In this document: positions 17,202 to 26,563 of the stretch, piece by piece
How positions within the stretch are numbered: the first letter of the stretch is position 1
Layout: each line of letters begins with the position of its first letter
NCBI GenBank assembly: GCA_964568425.1
Contig: CAZMPO010000017.1
Span: 1-40,381 of the forward strand
Direction: 5' to 3'
DNA: 40,381 nt
From: CAKSQF01 sp964568425
GTDB taxonomy: Bacteria; Bacillota; Clostridia; Oscillospirales; CAG-272
Translations under genes and position numbers: made by a program
The notes under the pieces: model-generated
What the model saw: only the letters and a program-made list of their open reading frames with translations
Told to the model about the DNA's origin: nothing
Database searches by the model: none

Positions 17202-18431
17202 TTGAAGGAAAAAGCTTCGTTTTTTATATGGGATTACACCTTTCTCGATGACAGAATACTCATAAATCGTGATTTTGTCTTTTCGAGATCAAATATTATA
17301 TATACCGACAAGATAGAGGCAGTGTCGACCGTCAACTCGATAATAATGAATGCCCTCGGGCGATGCAACATTATTATAACATTTGCCGGTAATGTCTTTA
17401 CGCTTTTCGGCGTTCCAAAGGTCATCGCCGACAAGTTCGTTGCAAATTACAGTGACGACGACGGACAGGTCGATAAGATCAAACTCTCGACCCTCGATCT
17501 GATGAAAAAATCACTGCTTCAGTCGCACTATGAATGGTACACGGTCATACTTCTTTTGCTTTGGACGGCGGTGTTTCTCTTTTCATCTCCGATCTTCAAC
17601 GAATCGACAGCAAGACTGATATCAGATTTTATATTCAGACACATGCTCGTCGCAGGTACATTCGTATTGTCGATCGGACTTCCGTACACCATCATACTCT
17701 TATGGGCACTGACGGGCGGCTTTTTGCGTGAATATCTGAAATATTATAAATTTACAGCCTCCGCAGGCAAAAAAATACTGTATTACGAGTCGGGGTTTCT
17801 TGTCAGGCACAAAACGTACATTATGCGCGATCGAATAGCGATCGTTGAGTACAAGCAAACACCGCTTATGAGAATATTCGGATTCGGCAAGCTCTATGTT
17901 CGCGCGGTCGGATACAACCCGATATTCGTAAAATCGAAACCTATCCTGCCGCTTCTGCGCGAGTCCGACATGCTTGAATACACGAAACTTTTGCTTCCCG
18001 ACATGAACATGTCGCACAGAGCACCTCGCAGAAGATGCTTCCACTATTATTTGTTTACCGTAAAGATGCTGATACCGATCACATCCCTTGTTCTGGGCGT
18101 CATCTTCGGGAAAAGCTGGTTTGTCGTTGCGGCAATTTCCTTTGTTATCGTGATCGCATCCTGCTTTCTCGAATATAAGAACAGCTATTTTGAAAGCGGC
18201 AGTGAGCGCACCGTGCTTTCGAAAGGCGGATTTTTCAGAACAGCCGCCTGTATTTCGACCGACAGGATCGAGCTTATCGCCAAAAGCGGTTCAAGATTAA
18301 AGTGGTCGCGTGGGTATACCAATGTCGTTGTTCACGTTTTCGGCAAAAGGGGATGCTATGCATTTGTAAAAAACATAGATCTCTGTCAGCTTGATCATTA
18401 CCACTTTGACTCAAGCGGAAAAGGATTATAG
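17202..18431 (+). CDS. membrane protein with repeated bacterial PH (bPH2/YdbT-like) domains
   Basis: 409 aa, TTG start at 17202 with GGTGGAG 8 nt upstream. The layout reads PH-like domain (about 8-85), two TM helices (about 107-130 and 140-175), PH-like domain (about 185-250; KILYYESGFLVRHKTYIMRDRI), two TM helices (about 280-325), PH-like domain (about 330-400; RTVLSKGGFFRTAACISTDRIEL). This alternation resembles YdbT/YdbS proteins, whose role is unclear; cell-envelope stress or export is suspected. The third domain is the least certain. It probably shares a transcript with mutS2 and the next acyltransferase gene. Confidence 0.65.
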   Translation: MKEKASFFIWDYTFLDDRILINRDFVFSRSNIIYTDKIEAVSTVNSIIMNALGRCNIIITFAGNVFTLFGVPKVIADKFVANYSDDDGQVDKIKLSTLDLMKKSLLQSHYEWYTVILLLLWTAVFLFSSPIFNESTARLISDFIFRHMLVAGTFVLSIGLPYTIILLWALTGGFLREYLKYYKFTASAGKKILYYESGFLVRHKTYIMRDRIAIVEYKQTPLMRIFGFGKLYVRAVGYNPIFVKSKPILPLLRESDMLEYTKLLLPDMNMSHRAPRRRCFHYYLFTVKMLIPITSLVLGVIFGKSWFVVAAISFVIVIASCFLEYKNSYFESGSERTVLSKGGFFRTAACISTDRIELIAKSGSRLKWSRGYTNVVVHVFGKRGCYAFVKNIDLCQLDHYHFDSSGKGL

Positions 18432-18453
18432 AGAAGAAAGGAAATCCCGATAA

Positions 18454-19701
18454 ATGGCAACAAAAGAAAGAAATATCGGAATTGAGGTATTGCGGATTAT
18501 CTCAATGATCATGGTCCTTTTTCTCCATGTTTTAGGGCAAGGCGGCGTATATCCGTATGCCGCGATAGCAGACGCGTATCCGGCAAACCACCCTGTCGCT
18601 TGGTTCATGGAGACCGCCGCATTTGGAGCGGTCGATCTCTTTGCACTCATTTCGGGATATGTCGGCTACAGATCAAAATTCAAAACATCAAGATACCTAA
18701 AAACATGGCTTCTTGTTTCTTTCTGGGGAGTATTGATCGTTTTTACGATAGACAAATATCCGATAGTCTTCGAAAAATTTAACGAGTGTCTGCAAAAGAT
18801 CATACCCATGGTAAAAGAGGAGATCGATCCAAGAGCCATACTTCCCGAGGAGTACGGTTACGCTCTGATGCCCGTATCAAACAGTCAATATTGGTATTTC
18901 AACGCATACACGCTTGCCTATTTCGCCTCACCGCTGTTAAATCGCGTGATCGAAAAGCTGACCAAGGGACAGCACTTTATGACATGCGTCGGCGTGTTTT
19001 TTATAATGTCCGTTTTGCCGTCGGTCGCAAATATCGATCTGTTCGTGACAGGCTACGGTTATTCGGCAATATGGCTAATAGCACTATACTTTATCGGTGC
19101 TTATGTTGCGAAATATCCGCCAAGTGTGAAAAAGCTAAACTCTGCATTTTGTCTGATCGGGTATCTGTTTTGCACGACATTTGCGTGGCAATGGATGCTC
19201 ATGATCGAGGAACTTGCAAAACTTAATCCCGAAAATACGCTTTTGCCTAATCTCAAGTATGAGTTTATTCAGTACACATCCCCGTTTATCCTTGGCGGAG
19301 CGATTCTTTTACTGATATTTGCCTCGAGGATCAGGATAAAATTCCAACCGATACGATCGGCGATAACTTTTATCTCATCGGCTACATTTGCTGTCTATAT
19401 CATCCATGTTCAGCCGATCTTCTGGGAATACTACATGCTCTGGCGTTTTTGGAAGATCGGATACTATTGCGACACGCCTCATATGGTATTGTATGTTGTG
19501 ATCGCGGTCATCGCTTTGTTTGTCGTCTGCATTTTGCTTGAACGAGTGCGGATGCTTCTGTTCAAGGTGCTGTTCATTGACAAGCTTTGCGATATAGTCG
19601 GGAAGATCGTCGACGAGGTTTTCAAATTTATCATAACGCGCATCGACGGAACTGCCGACGAAGATGTAAAAAAAGAAAAAGGTTTTGGCGAAAAACCCTA
19701 A
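18454..19701 (+). CDS. acyltransferase family 3 membrane protein
   Basis: 415-aa polytopic protein of the acyltransferase-3 (OafA/NodX) family. The N-terminus RNIGIEVLRIISMIMVLFLHV contains the conserved Arg (R14) and the catalytic-type His (H25) in TM1. About ten hydrophobic helices follow, and the C-terminus is charged. Such enzymes transfer acetyl or other acyl groups to surface polysaccharides or lipids; acceptor unknown. AAGGAAA precedes the ATG, 22 bp after the PH-domain gene. It is the last gene of the plus-strand block and ends at a strong terminator. Confidence 0.85.
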   Translation: MATKERNIGIEVLRIISMIMVLFLHVLGQGGVYPYAAIADAYPANHPVAWFMETAAFGAVDLFALISGYVGYRSKFKTSRYLKTWLLVSFWGVLIVFTIDKYPIVFEKFNECLQKIIPMVKEEIDPRAILPEEYGYALMPVSNSQYWYFNAYTLAYFASPLLNRVIEKLTKGQHFMTCVGVFFIMSVLPSVANIDLFVTGYGYSAIWLIALYFIGAYVAKYPPSVKKLNSAFCLIGYLFCTTFAWQWMLMIEELAKLNPENTLLPNLKYEFIQYTSPFILGGAILLLIFASRIRIKFQPIRSAITFISSATFAVYIIHVQPIFWEYYMLWRFWKIGYYCDTPHMVLYVVIAVIALFVVCILLERVRMLLFKVLFIDKLCDIVGKIVDEVFKFIITRIDGTADEDVKKEKGFGEKP

Positions 19702-19708
19702 AATACGC

Positions 19709-19750
19709 AAAAATCGTTTGTTTACCGTAAAAAGTAAACAAACGATTTTT
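19709..19750. terminator. bidirectional terminator between acyltransferase and addA
   Basis: Perfect 17-bp inverted repeat: AAAAATCGTTTGTTTAC (19709-19725) with its complement at 19734-19750, loop 8 nt. A/T ends provide U-runs on both strands. It is 8 bp from each flanking stop codon. Confidence 0.9.
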
Positions 19751-19757
19751 TGTTATA

Positions 19758-22700
19758 TTAGAGCTTAATATCGATCTCGCGTCCGATATCGAAAGCATAA
19801 ACGGACGCAGATGAGACATCCTTGCCGCTTATCTTCTTTATCGCTTTTGCGTAATAGGTAAGCTGATTTTTGTACTCGCAAACAAGTTTTTGGACAGCAT
19901 TATCGATGCCTGCCCTCTTGTCGAGCCTGTCGGTCTTGTAATCGATAAGCTTTACACTTCCGTCGGGTAACACAAAAAAGCAGTCTATGACACCCTGAAC
20001 AAGTATGGTTTTGCCGACAAGCGTGTCTGACCTCTCACTGTCTCCCGAGAAGTCGGACGCAGGAAATTCAGTCAAGAAGCGATACTCTCTGTAGATCTCG
20101 TTTGCATTCCGCATTTGTTCAAAAAGCGAGGATCTGAAAAAGGTTTTAACAAGATCCAATCTGACAAGCTCGGCTGATGTTTTATCGATAAATCCTCTAT
20201 CGACAAGACGCGCAAGTTCCGCCTCGACACCGTTTCGACAGACATACTCGAAATCGCAAAACTGCATAAAAAGGTGCGTGGCAATGCCTATATCCGTACC
20301 TTTTACGATATTTGAGCCTCGCATAAAATCAGGCTGACTGTCAAATCTGTATCTGATGTCAGGAATGTCAGATTCATCCAGATATGTAGGATAAAGCTTT
20401 GACACCGATGCCTTAGTCGGAAGTTCACTTTCAACTTTGTGCGGATAAACATATTCGATCTTCTTGCAAATATCGGAAAGATCGATCTCGCCTCCATCGG
20501 CATCGGTCGCATCGTTAAGTGTCGGCATGTGCGGATCTTCGATCTGCTTGACCCCGTATTTTATTTTCGATATCTCACAGACACTCGAATCTCTGCCTAT
20601 TGACGCAAATATCCACTTAAGATATGACTGATCTCTATAAAGCGTGTAAAAATCGAGGTCATCTCCGTTGGCAAAACATTCTTCCATAGTTTCGTCTGCC
20701 TTTGACATGGTGGCGGTTATATACAGCTCGTTTTTAGGTCTTGTAAGTGCGACATACAAAACACGCATTTCCTCGTTGATGTTGTCATCCATTATCTTTC
20801 GAGAAATTGCGGATTTGGTTATGGGCGTGAATTTTCCCCTGCCGTTCCTAACGCTCAAATTAAACGAAATGCCAAGCTCCCTGTCAAGAAGGAAGGCACT
20901 TTTTGAGTCGCTTGTATTGAGCTTTCCGTCGGCATGCGAGAGAAAAACTATCGGAAACTCAAGTCCCTTGGATTTATGTACGGACATGAGTTTTACACCC
21001 TGTCCCGATGCTGTGCTGACGTCGGACATCGGGTCACCATTCTCGCTTTCGATTTCATCGAGATAACGAATAAAATTGTGAAGTCCGCGAAACGAGCCAC
21101 TCTCGAAGGATCTTGCAAGCTCATAAAAGGAGTTGAGCCTCGAAACAGCATCCCTTCCTCCCTTTTTACCGCTTAATATCGACAAAAGTGCCGTTTTATC
21201 ATAGACATATTTTATGATCTTCTCGGTAGAGTTAGCCTTTGCAAAATCCCTGCAATCAGTGAGAAAGCTAAGAAAGACCTTCCCTTTTTCAAATCTTCCC
21301 TCATCGACCGCAAGGCAGAGAGACTCATACAGCGTACAGTCTTTGTTATGATCGCGAATACTAATGAGGTCGTCGAGTGTTATACCGAAGATAGGGCTTT
21401 TCATTGCACTCGCGAGAAAATAGTCACGTCGAGGGTTATCAATAGCGTTAAGTATCGATATTATAAGCAATATCTCCGGTTTCTTGAGAAAATCATCTGA
21501 CGCCGGACTGTCAAAGGGTATCCCTCTTTTTTTAAGCTCGCTTCTGAATGCTTTTTCTCTCGACTTAAAGCCTCTGAGAAGTATCGCGATATCCGACGGC
21601 GATCTGCCGCCGTCTATAAGCTCGGCGATCTTATCGGCAACAAAAGCCGCCTCGCATTGATCGGAGGGCAAGCCATCCTCGGGAGAAATAAGGCAGATAT
21701 TTACCTTTTTGCCATCAGATTCGTCGGTTTTGGTCTCGGGGAACCGCAGCGCGTCCTCGTCCGGGCTATAAGGGATCTGCTCACTGCAGGCAAAGAGCCT
21801 GTTGCAAACAGCGTTCGCAAAATCAAGGATATGTCGATCGCTTCTGAAATTATGAGACAAAAAGACTTTCGATTGCGGCATCGGAACACCAAGCTCGTGT
21901 CTTGGGAAGCTTCTTCTGTAATTTGCAAAGATGGTGGGTACAGCACCGCGAAAGCCGTAGATCGACTGCTTAATATCGCCGACCATGAATCTGTTGTTTT
22001 TCGATATAGCCTTAAAAATACCGTCTTGAATATCATTGACATCCTGATATTCGTCAATATATATCTGATCAAACTTTTCGGATATGGACAGTGCGCGCTC
22101 GGTTGGACTGCCGTTTTTTACAAGAAGATCATAGGTCATGCGCTCGGCATCGGCGAAATCGATCATCGAAAAACGGCGTTTTTCTTCGGTATACCGTCTT
22201 TCGAAATCGGATATAAGCCTATAGAGTGCCATGCAAAGCCTTGAAGACATTTCCGCGGCGATCTTTTCGCTCGAAATGTTCATGCAAAGGGCTTTTATTT
22301 GTTTTTTCATATCATCCTTAAGCTCATCCCTGACGCCTGTGAAATAAATAAAGGTCTCGGTTTTTGACTTGTTCTGCGGTGCTTTTTCAAAAGAAAAATC
22401 CTCAAGCATTCTTTTCTTTTCGTCAAAATCGCGAGTTTGGTGAATTCGTCTGATCTTTTCAAACTCATCCGAAATATGTATGATCGATTTTTCGGGTGTT
22501 CCGTCTGTCTTAAGCTTTTCGAGGAGATGCTCGTAGACCGATACATAATGTTCCAAAAACTCATCGAGCTTTTTTCTCAGGATAGTTTCATATACCGATC
22601 CCGAAAATCCGTTTTTTGCAGCAGCATCAAGTCGCATAGCAGACTCTTTTATAAATTCTACCCCCTCGGGGTAAGATGCAACCTTGTCATATATCTTCAA

Positions 22701-23225
22701 AAACAGTTCGCCGACTCTATTGTCACGAAGTGTTGAAAAATTGTCTATCAGGTCAAGAAAAGACTTGTCGCCTGCCTGATACGATGCGTCGATGGTCTGT
22801 TCCATAATGTCGATCTTCATCAATTTTACATCAGCGTCGCCGCCGACTCTGACCGACGCGGGAAGCCCCAGCTCGGCAAAGTGGGCAGACACAACATTGA
22901 GACAAAAGCTGTCGATCGTCGATATCTGCGCTCTGTCAATGGAAAGCAGTTGTCTGCGAAGACGAGCATTGCCTTGAAGCGCACCGATACGTTCGGTCAG
23001 CGCGCTCGATATCTTTGCTTTTAGCTCGTAAGCGGCGGATTTGGTGAATGTAACCACAAGCTTTGATGTGATATCGGACGGATGCGAGTCATCGCAAAGT
23101 GATCTGATTATTCTCTCGGTCAAAACGGCAGTCTTGCCCGATCCCGCGGCGGCACACACAAGCAGGTCACCGTCAAGTGCCGAAAATGCCTCGGTTTGGG
23201 CATCGGTCCATATTCTCTCTCCCAT
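19758..23225 (-). CDS. addA: ATP-dependent helicase/nuclease subunit AddA
   Basis: 1155-aa subunit of the AddAB helicase-nuclease that resects double-strand ends and loads RecA. Walker A AAAGSGKT is at residues 25-32, with further UvrD-type motifs (YIDEYQDVNDIQDGIF, FMVGDIKQSIYGFRGA, VKLMSVHKSKGLEFPIVFL, RVLYVALTRPKNELY). The C-terminal RecB-type nuclease has LIDYKTDRLD near residue 1095. I start at the ATG at 23225 with AAGGA 9 nt ahead; a GTG two codons earlier is possible. It follows addB by 18 bp. Confidence 0.95.
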   Translation of the reverse strand: MGERIWTDAQTEAFSALDGDLLVCAAAGSGKTAVLTERIIRSLCDDSHPSDITSKLVVTFTKSAAYELKAKISSALTERIGALQGNARLRRQLLSIDRAQISTIDSFCLNVVSAHFAELGLPASVRVGGDADVKLMKIDIMEQTIDASYQAGDKSFLDLIDNFSTLRDNRVGELFLKIYDKVASYPEGVEFIKESAMRLDAAAKNGFSGSVYETILRKKLDEFLEHYVSVYEHLLEKLKTDGTPEKSIIHISDEFEKIRRIHQTRDFDEKKRMLEDFSFEKAPQNKSKTETFIYFTGVRDELKDDMKKQIKALCMNISSEKIAAEMSSRLCMALYRLISDFERRYTEEKRRFSMIDFADAERMTYDLLVKNGSPTERALSISEKFDQIYIDEYQDVNDIQDGIFKAISKNNRFMVGDIKQSIYGFRGAVPTIFANYRRSFPRHELGVPMPQSKVFLSHNFRSDRHILDFANAVCNRLFACSEQIPYSPDEDALRFPETKTDESDGKKVNICLISPEDGLPSDQCEAAFVADKIAELIDGGRSPSDIAILLRGFKSREKAFRSELKKRGIPFDSPASDDFLKKPEILLIISILNAIDNPRRDYFLASAMKSPIFGITLDDLISIRDHNKDCTLYESLCLAVDEGRFEKGKVFLSFLTDCRDFAKANSTEKIIKYVYDKTALLSILSGKKGGRDAVSRLNSFYELARSFESGSFRGLHNFIRYLDEIESENGDPMSDVSTASGQGVKLMSVHKSKGLEFPIVFLSHADGKLNTSDSKSAFLLDRELGISFNLSVRNGRGKFTPITKSAISRKIMDDNINEEMRVLYVALTRPKNELYITATMSKADETMEECFANGDDLDFYTLYRDQSYLKWIFASIGRDSSVCEISKIKYGVKQIEDPHMPTLNDATDADGGEIDLSDICKKIEYVYPHKVESELPTKASVSKLYPTYLDESDIPDIRYRFDSQPDFMRGSNIVKGTDIGIATHLFMQFCDFEYVCRNGVEAELARLVDRGFIDKTSAELVRLDLVKTFFRSSLFEQMRNANEIYREYRFLTEFPASDFSGDSERSDTLVGKTILVQGVIDCFFVLPDGSVKLIDYKTDRLDKRAGIDNAVQKLVCEYKNQLTYYAKAIKKISGKDVSSASVYAFDIGREIDIKL

Positions 23226-23243
23226 TTTCACACATCCTTTCGA

Positions 23244-26200
23244 TTAGTCAACATCATCGCTTATCCTACACAAACATCTTGCGCCGCAGTATGCACAGGG
23301 ATCGTTGGCGTTATCTTTCATCGGTTTTGCACAAGCGACGCCATCCGCTATCTCATCGCCGATCGACGATATTTTTTTTGTAATGTCATCAAGCAATATC
23401 TCGAAATCGCCTGCGCTTATCACAGAACCGCTCTTTTTCAAAACACCGTTTTTGTCATAGCTTACGGGCAGAAATCTGCCGTTTTTTGATCGCTCCATTG
23501 ACTCGATAAGCGGGGCGTTATCAACGAGAAGTCCGCTTCTTTCGATATCTATTCTATCATTTGATTCGGATGTAAGCTCGCTCAGCTCGGTAGCATCCGG
23601 CATGCGCGCAGAGAAATACAAGAGTCCTGCAGGCAGGACATTGCCATTTTTTTCGGCACCGATCTTTTCGAGAAACTGCGAATTGCTTGTCTTACATAGC
23701 GACAAAAGGTAGATCGGCATCTGAAAATCGAGTCCCTGCCGCAAATCGGCGATCGAGAACTTCTTTTTGCCTGTTTTATAGTCAACAACGCGAAGGTAGA
23801 CGTCATCACCCTTTTTGCAAACATCAACTCGGTCAACTCTGCCGTATATCGTCAGGATCTTATCGCTGGCAAACTTAATTCTAAGCGGTGAGATATTTCC
23901 GGGTCTGTTGTCGATCGCAAGTTCGAATAGCTTTGGCTCAAAGTCCGAATCAGCAAACTCCTCGGCTATGTTGTTTACAAGCAGTATCGCGAGTGTGCGC
24001 AGTCGATCAAAAAGATGTGCAAGTCGAGGAGAGATATCCTGTGAGATAATCTTTCGCCTGCATTTTTCGACCGCTCTGTTTGTATATTCGACAAGCTCGT
24101 CGGGCGAAAGAGAGCGAATGTTTCTATTACCTAACGATACAAAAAAGGTTTCAAGTATCGCGTGCATATAGTCGCCGACCTCACGCGCTTCAAAATCTTC
24201 CGAGCTTTGCTCCTTCAAAGAGAGTACATTTTTTGCAAAAAACGAAAACGGGCACTTGACGAAATTCTCGACTCTTGCTTGTGTTAAGTTGAGTCCCCTG
24301 TCTACGATCCTGTCGGCAGTCGAGCTTTCGAGCATGCAGTCCTCCTCGCTGATCGGTCGAGAAAAAGCATCGATCATTTCATTAACACGCGCGGCAAGTG
24401 CTCCCGAATCGGCACTTGATACAAGCGAAAACACCGATCTGCCCTTGTCGTTTGACATATTTGCCGCTGCATACTCGATGGCGGTTGCAGTGTTTCTTAT
24501 CTTATCGGGCGATGGGACATCGATCCATTTTTCGACTTCCAACTTGGGATAAAGTGATCTTACGGCGTACACAACGACCGATGGGTTTATGTCGGCGTGG
24601 TAAGAAAGTCTCAGAGCATCCGACGGCAGACACGCGGCGCGATAAAAGGCATAAAGTTCACCTGCCGCCGCGCTTTCACTGTCATCGGCAAGCTCGATCC
24701 CAAGCTCGCGAAGCTTGTCTTTGTCGCTGTCGTCTATTATTCGAGATTCGTTGCTTGTCGCAGGGAAAATACCCTCGTTCAGCCCGAGAATAAACGCCTG
24801 TTTTATACCCGGCTTGTGGAGAAGTTTTGGCTCACCGATTATGACCTCGTCCGCTCTTGCGGGTATTTTTCCAATATCTGTTTTTTGAAATATCGCAAAG
24901 AGCAATTTGTAAAAACGGTCGGCATTTACCGACATGTCACCGACGACCGTCACAAGGCTTTCAAGCGCGGACACTATAGCGTCCCAAACCTGCACCGTTT
25001 CCTCGGCAAGCGCGAGATCCCCCGATGATCTGCTTGCCGCTTCTTCCTCGGCAAGGATCTTGGGAATATCCATCCCACAAAGGTAATTATAAAGTTCTGT
25101 CGCGACAGCTCGAACGGTCGGATCAGTGTCGAATATCTGACAAAACTTATAGAGTGGATCAACAAGACGAACCCTCAGCTTATTCAGAGTATCAAGAAGG
25201 GCGGCATCACGCTCCGAAAGCTCTGCCGAAAAGCCGTTCGGATTCATCGTCCAAGGGTCGGTCATATACCAAAGTGTCCCGGAAATGTTCCAAGTTTTTG
25301 CGTATTCCTCAATTATATCGCATTCATCCGGAGAAAGTCCCGAAAGTCCGCAACGCATATAAGAGACAACATCCTCGCGTTTCCATCCGCGCGCGGATGT
25401 CATAAGCGCACTGCCTATCAGTCGAACACAGGGCTTCATGCAAAGTCCGGTACGAGATGACATAAAGCAGGGGATGCCATACTTTTCGAGCGCGCTGTCA
25501 AGGATGCCGATATATGAATCAGGGTCACGCAGTATAAGTGCTATCTCACGATATCTGTAGTGACCGTCCTGCACAAGCTCTGCAACCTTACATGCAACAC
25601 TTTCCGCCTCGGCATATATATCGGATGCTTCGGTCAAAAAAATATTTTCGGGAGACTTATCGTAAACATCCCTGTCAAAATTCCAAAGATTCTTATGAAG
25701 AAACGCAAGATCTTCTTTGTCTGTAGAATACACATTGTCGCACACGATCGGTGCGGAGAACCTACAAGACACCGACGAGGCACATTTCTTGATCGACCGC
25801 TCGCAATTCCTTGCCGCGAGCATCATCTCCGCCCTGTCATGTTCGATACACGGAAGGGTCAGATAAACACTTTCTGACTGCGCAAAAATGTGCTTTATTA
25901 TATCAAGCTCTGTCGGCGCAAATCGGGTAAATCCGTCTATAAACACAATCGTATCCTTGAAAAAATCATGCTCTGAAAGCATTTTTGCCGCACGCGGCAG
26001 GTCCTCCTCGGGATTGTCGTAATTCTGATGTAAAAGTGCGAGATCAAGCGTCATTATCATTGACAGATCGCGAAGCTTGCGTGAAAGCTTTGCGTCCTCG
26101 AGCGACAGCTCGTCCGCGGCTTTTGCGAGCAGATCGGCATCTATTCCGTAGCGTTCAAATTCCTCGACAGTCCTTTCGAGAAGCTCAAGGACAGAGAGAT

Positions 26201-26531
26201 CGTCAAGGGACAATCCGACATATTCCTCAAGCTGACCGTCAAGCTCACGCAGTGCCTTCCACATAACGATGAGCTTTGCACCGTTTCCGATGTATCTGTA
26301 GGAAAGTCCTCCCCACTTTCGGAAGATCATATTGCAGAGTCGCCTAAAACCAACGACCTCGGCATCAAATGAGTAGAGCTTTCTTTCGCAAAGCGTTTTT
26401 TCACACTCAAATACCTGCTGTTCAGGGACGAGAAGCATTATTTTCTTTTTTTGGTCAATGGCGTTTTTAATTTTGTCAAAAAGCAGGGTGGTCTTACCGC
26501 TCCCTGCTCTTCCGTATATAAGCTGCAACAT
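23244..26531 (-). CDS. addB: ATP-dependent helicase/deoxyribonuclease subunit AddB
   Basis: 1095 aa. The intact Walker A YGRAGSGKT is at 6-14, with an inactivated-helicase-type middle and a C-terminal RecB-type nuclease (VDYKTGKKKFSIADL). The Fe-S cluster cysteines are in place: one in VKCPFSFFA near residue 760 and C1079, C1082, C1088 at the end, matching the Bacillus C-x2-C-x5-C spacing. I start at 26531 because MLQLIYGRAGSGKT is the usual N-terminus, though the GGAG site is 12 nt away. A TTG at 26567 overlapping the topoisomerase stop by 4 bp is the alternative. Confidence 0.95.
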   Translation of the reverse strand: MLQLIYGRAGSGKTTLLFDKIKNAIDQKKKIMLLVPEQQVFECEKTLCERKLYSFDAEVVGFRRLCNMIFRKWGGLSYRYIGNGAKLIVMWKALRELDGQLEEYVGLSLDDLSVLELLERTVEEFERYGIDADLLAKAADELSLEDAKLSRKLRDLSMIMTLDLALLHQNYDNPEEDLPRAAKMLSEHDFFKDTIVFIDGFTRFAPTELDIIKHIFAQSESVYLTLPCIEHDRAEMMLAARNCERSIKKCASSVSCRFSAPIVCDNVYSTDKEDLAFLHKNLWNFDRDVYDKSPENIFLTEASDIYAEAESVACKVAELVQDGHYRYREIALILRDPDSYIGILDSALEKYGIPCFMSSRTGLCMKPCVRLIGSALMTSARGWKREDVVSYMRCGLSGLSPDECDIIEEYAKTWNISGTLWYMTDPWTMNPNGFSAELSERDAALLDTLNKLRVRLVDPLYKFCQIFDTDPTVRAVATELYNYLCGMDIPKILAEEEAASRSSGDLALAEETVQVWDAIVSALESLVTVVGDMSVNADRFYKLLFAIFQKTDIGKIPARADEVIIGEPKLLHKPGIKQAFILGLNEGIFPATSNESRIIDDSDKDKLRELGIELADDSESAAAGELYAFYRAACLPSDALRLSYHADINPSVVVYAVRSLYPKLEVEKWIDVPSPDKIRNTATAIEYAAANMSNDKGRSVFSLVSSADSGALAARVNEMIDAFSRPISEEDCMLESSTADRIVDRGLNLTQARVENFVKCPFSFFAKNVLSLKEQSSEDFEAREVGDYMHAILETFFVSLGNRNIRSLSPDELVEYTNRAVEKCRRKIISQDISPRLAHLFDRLRTLAILLVNNIAEEFADSDFEPKLFELAIDNRPGNISPLRIKFASDKILTIYGRVDRVDVCKKGDDVYLRVVDYKTGKKKFSIADLRQGLDFQMPIYLLSLCKTSNSQFLEKIGAEKNGNVLPAGLLYFSARMPDATELSELTSESNDRIDIERSGLLVDNAPLIESMERSKNGRFLPVSYDKNGVLKKSGSVISAGDFEILLDDITKKISSIGDEIADGVACAKPMKDNANDPCAYCGARCLCRISDDVD

Positions 26532-26563
26532 AAATAGACAGAACTCCGATCGCGACCGAAATA

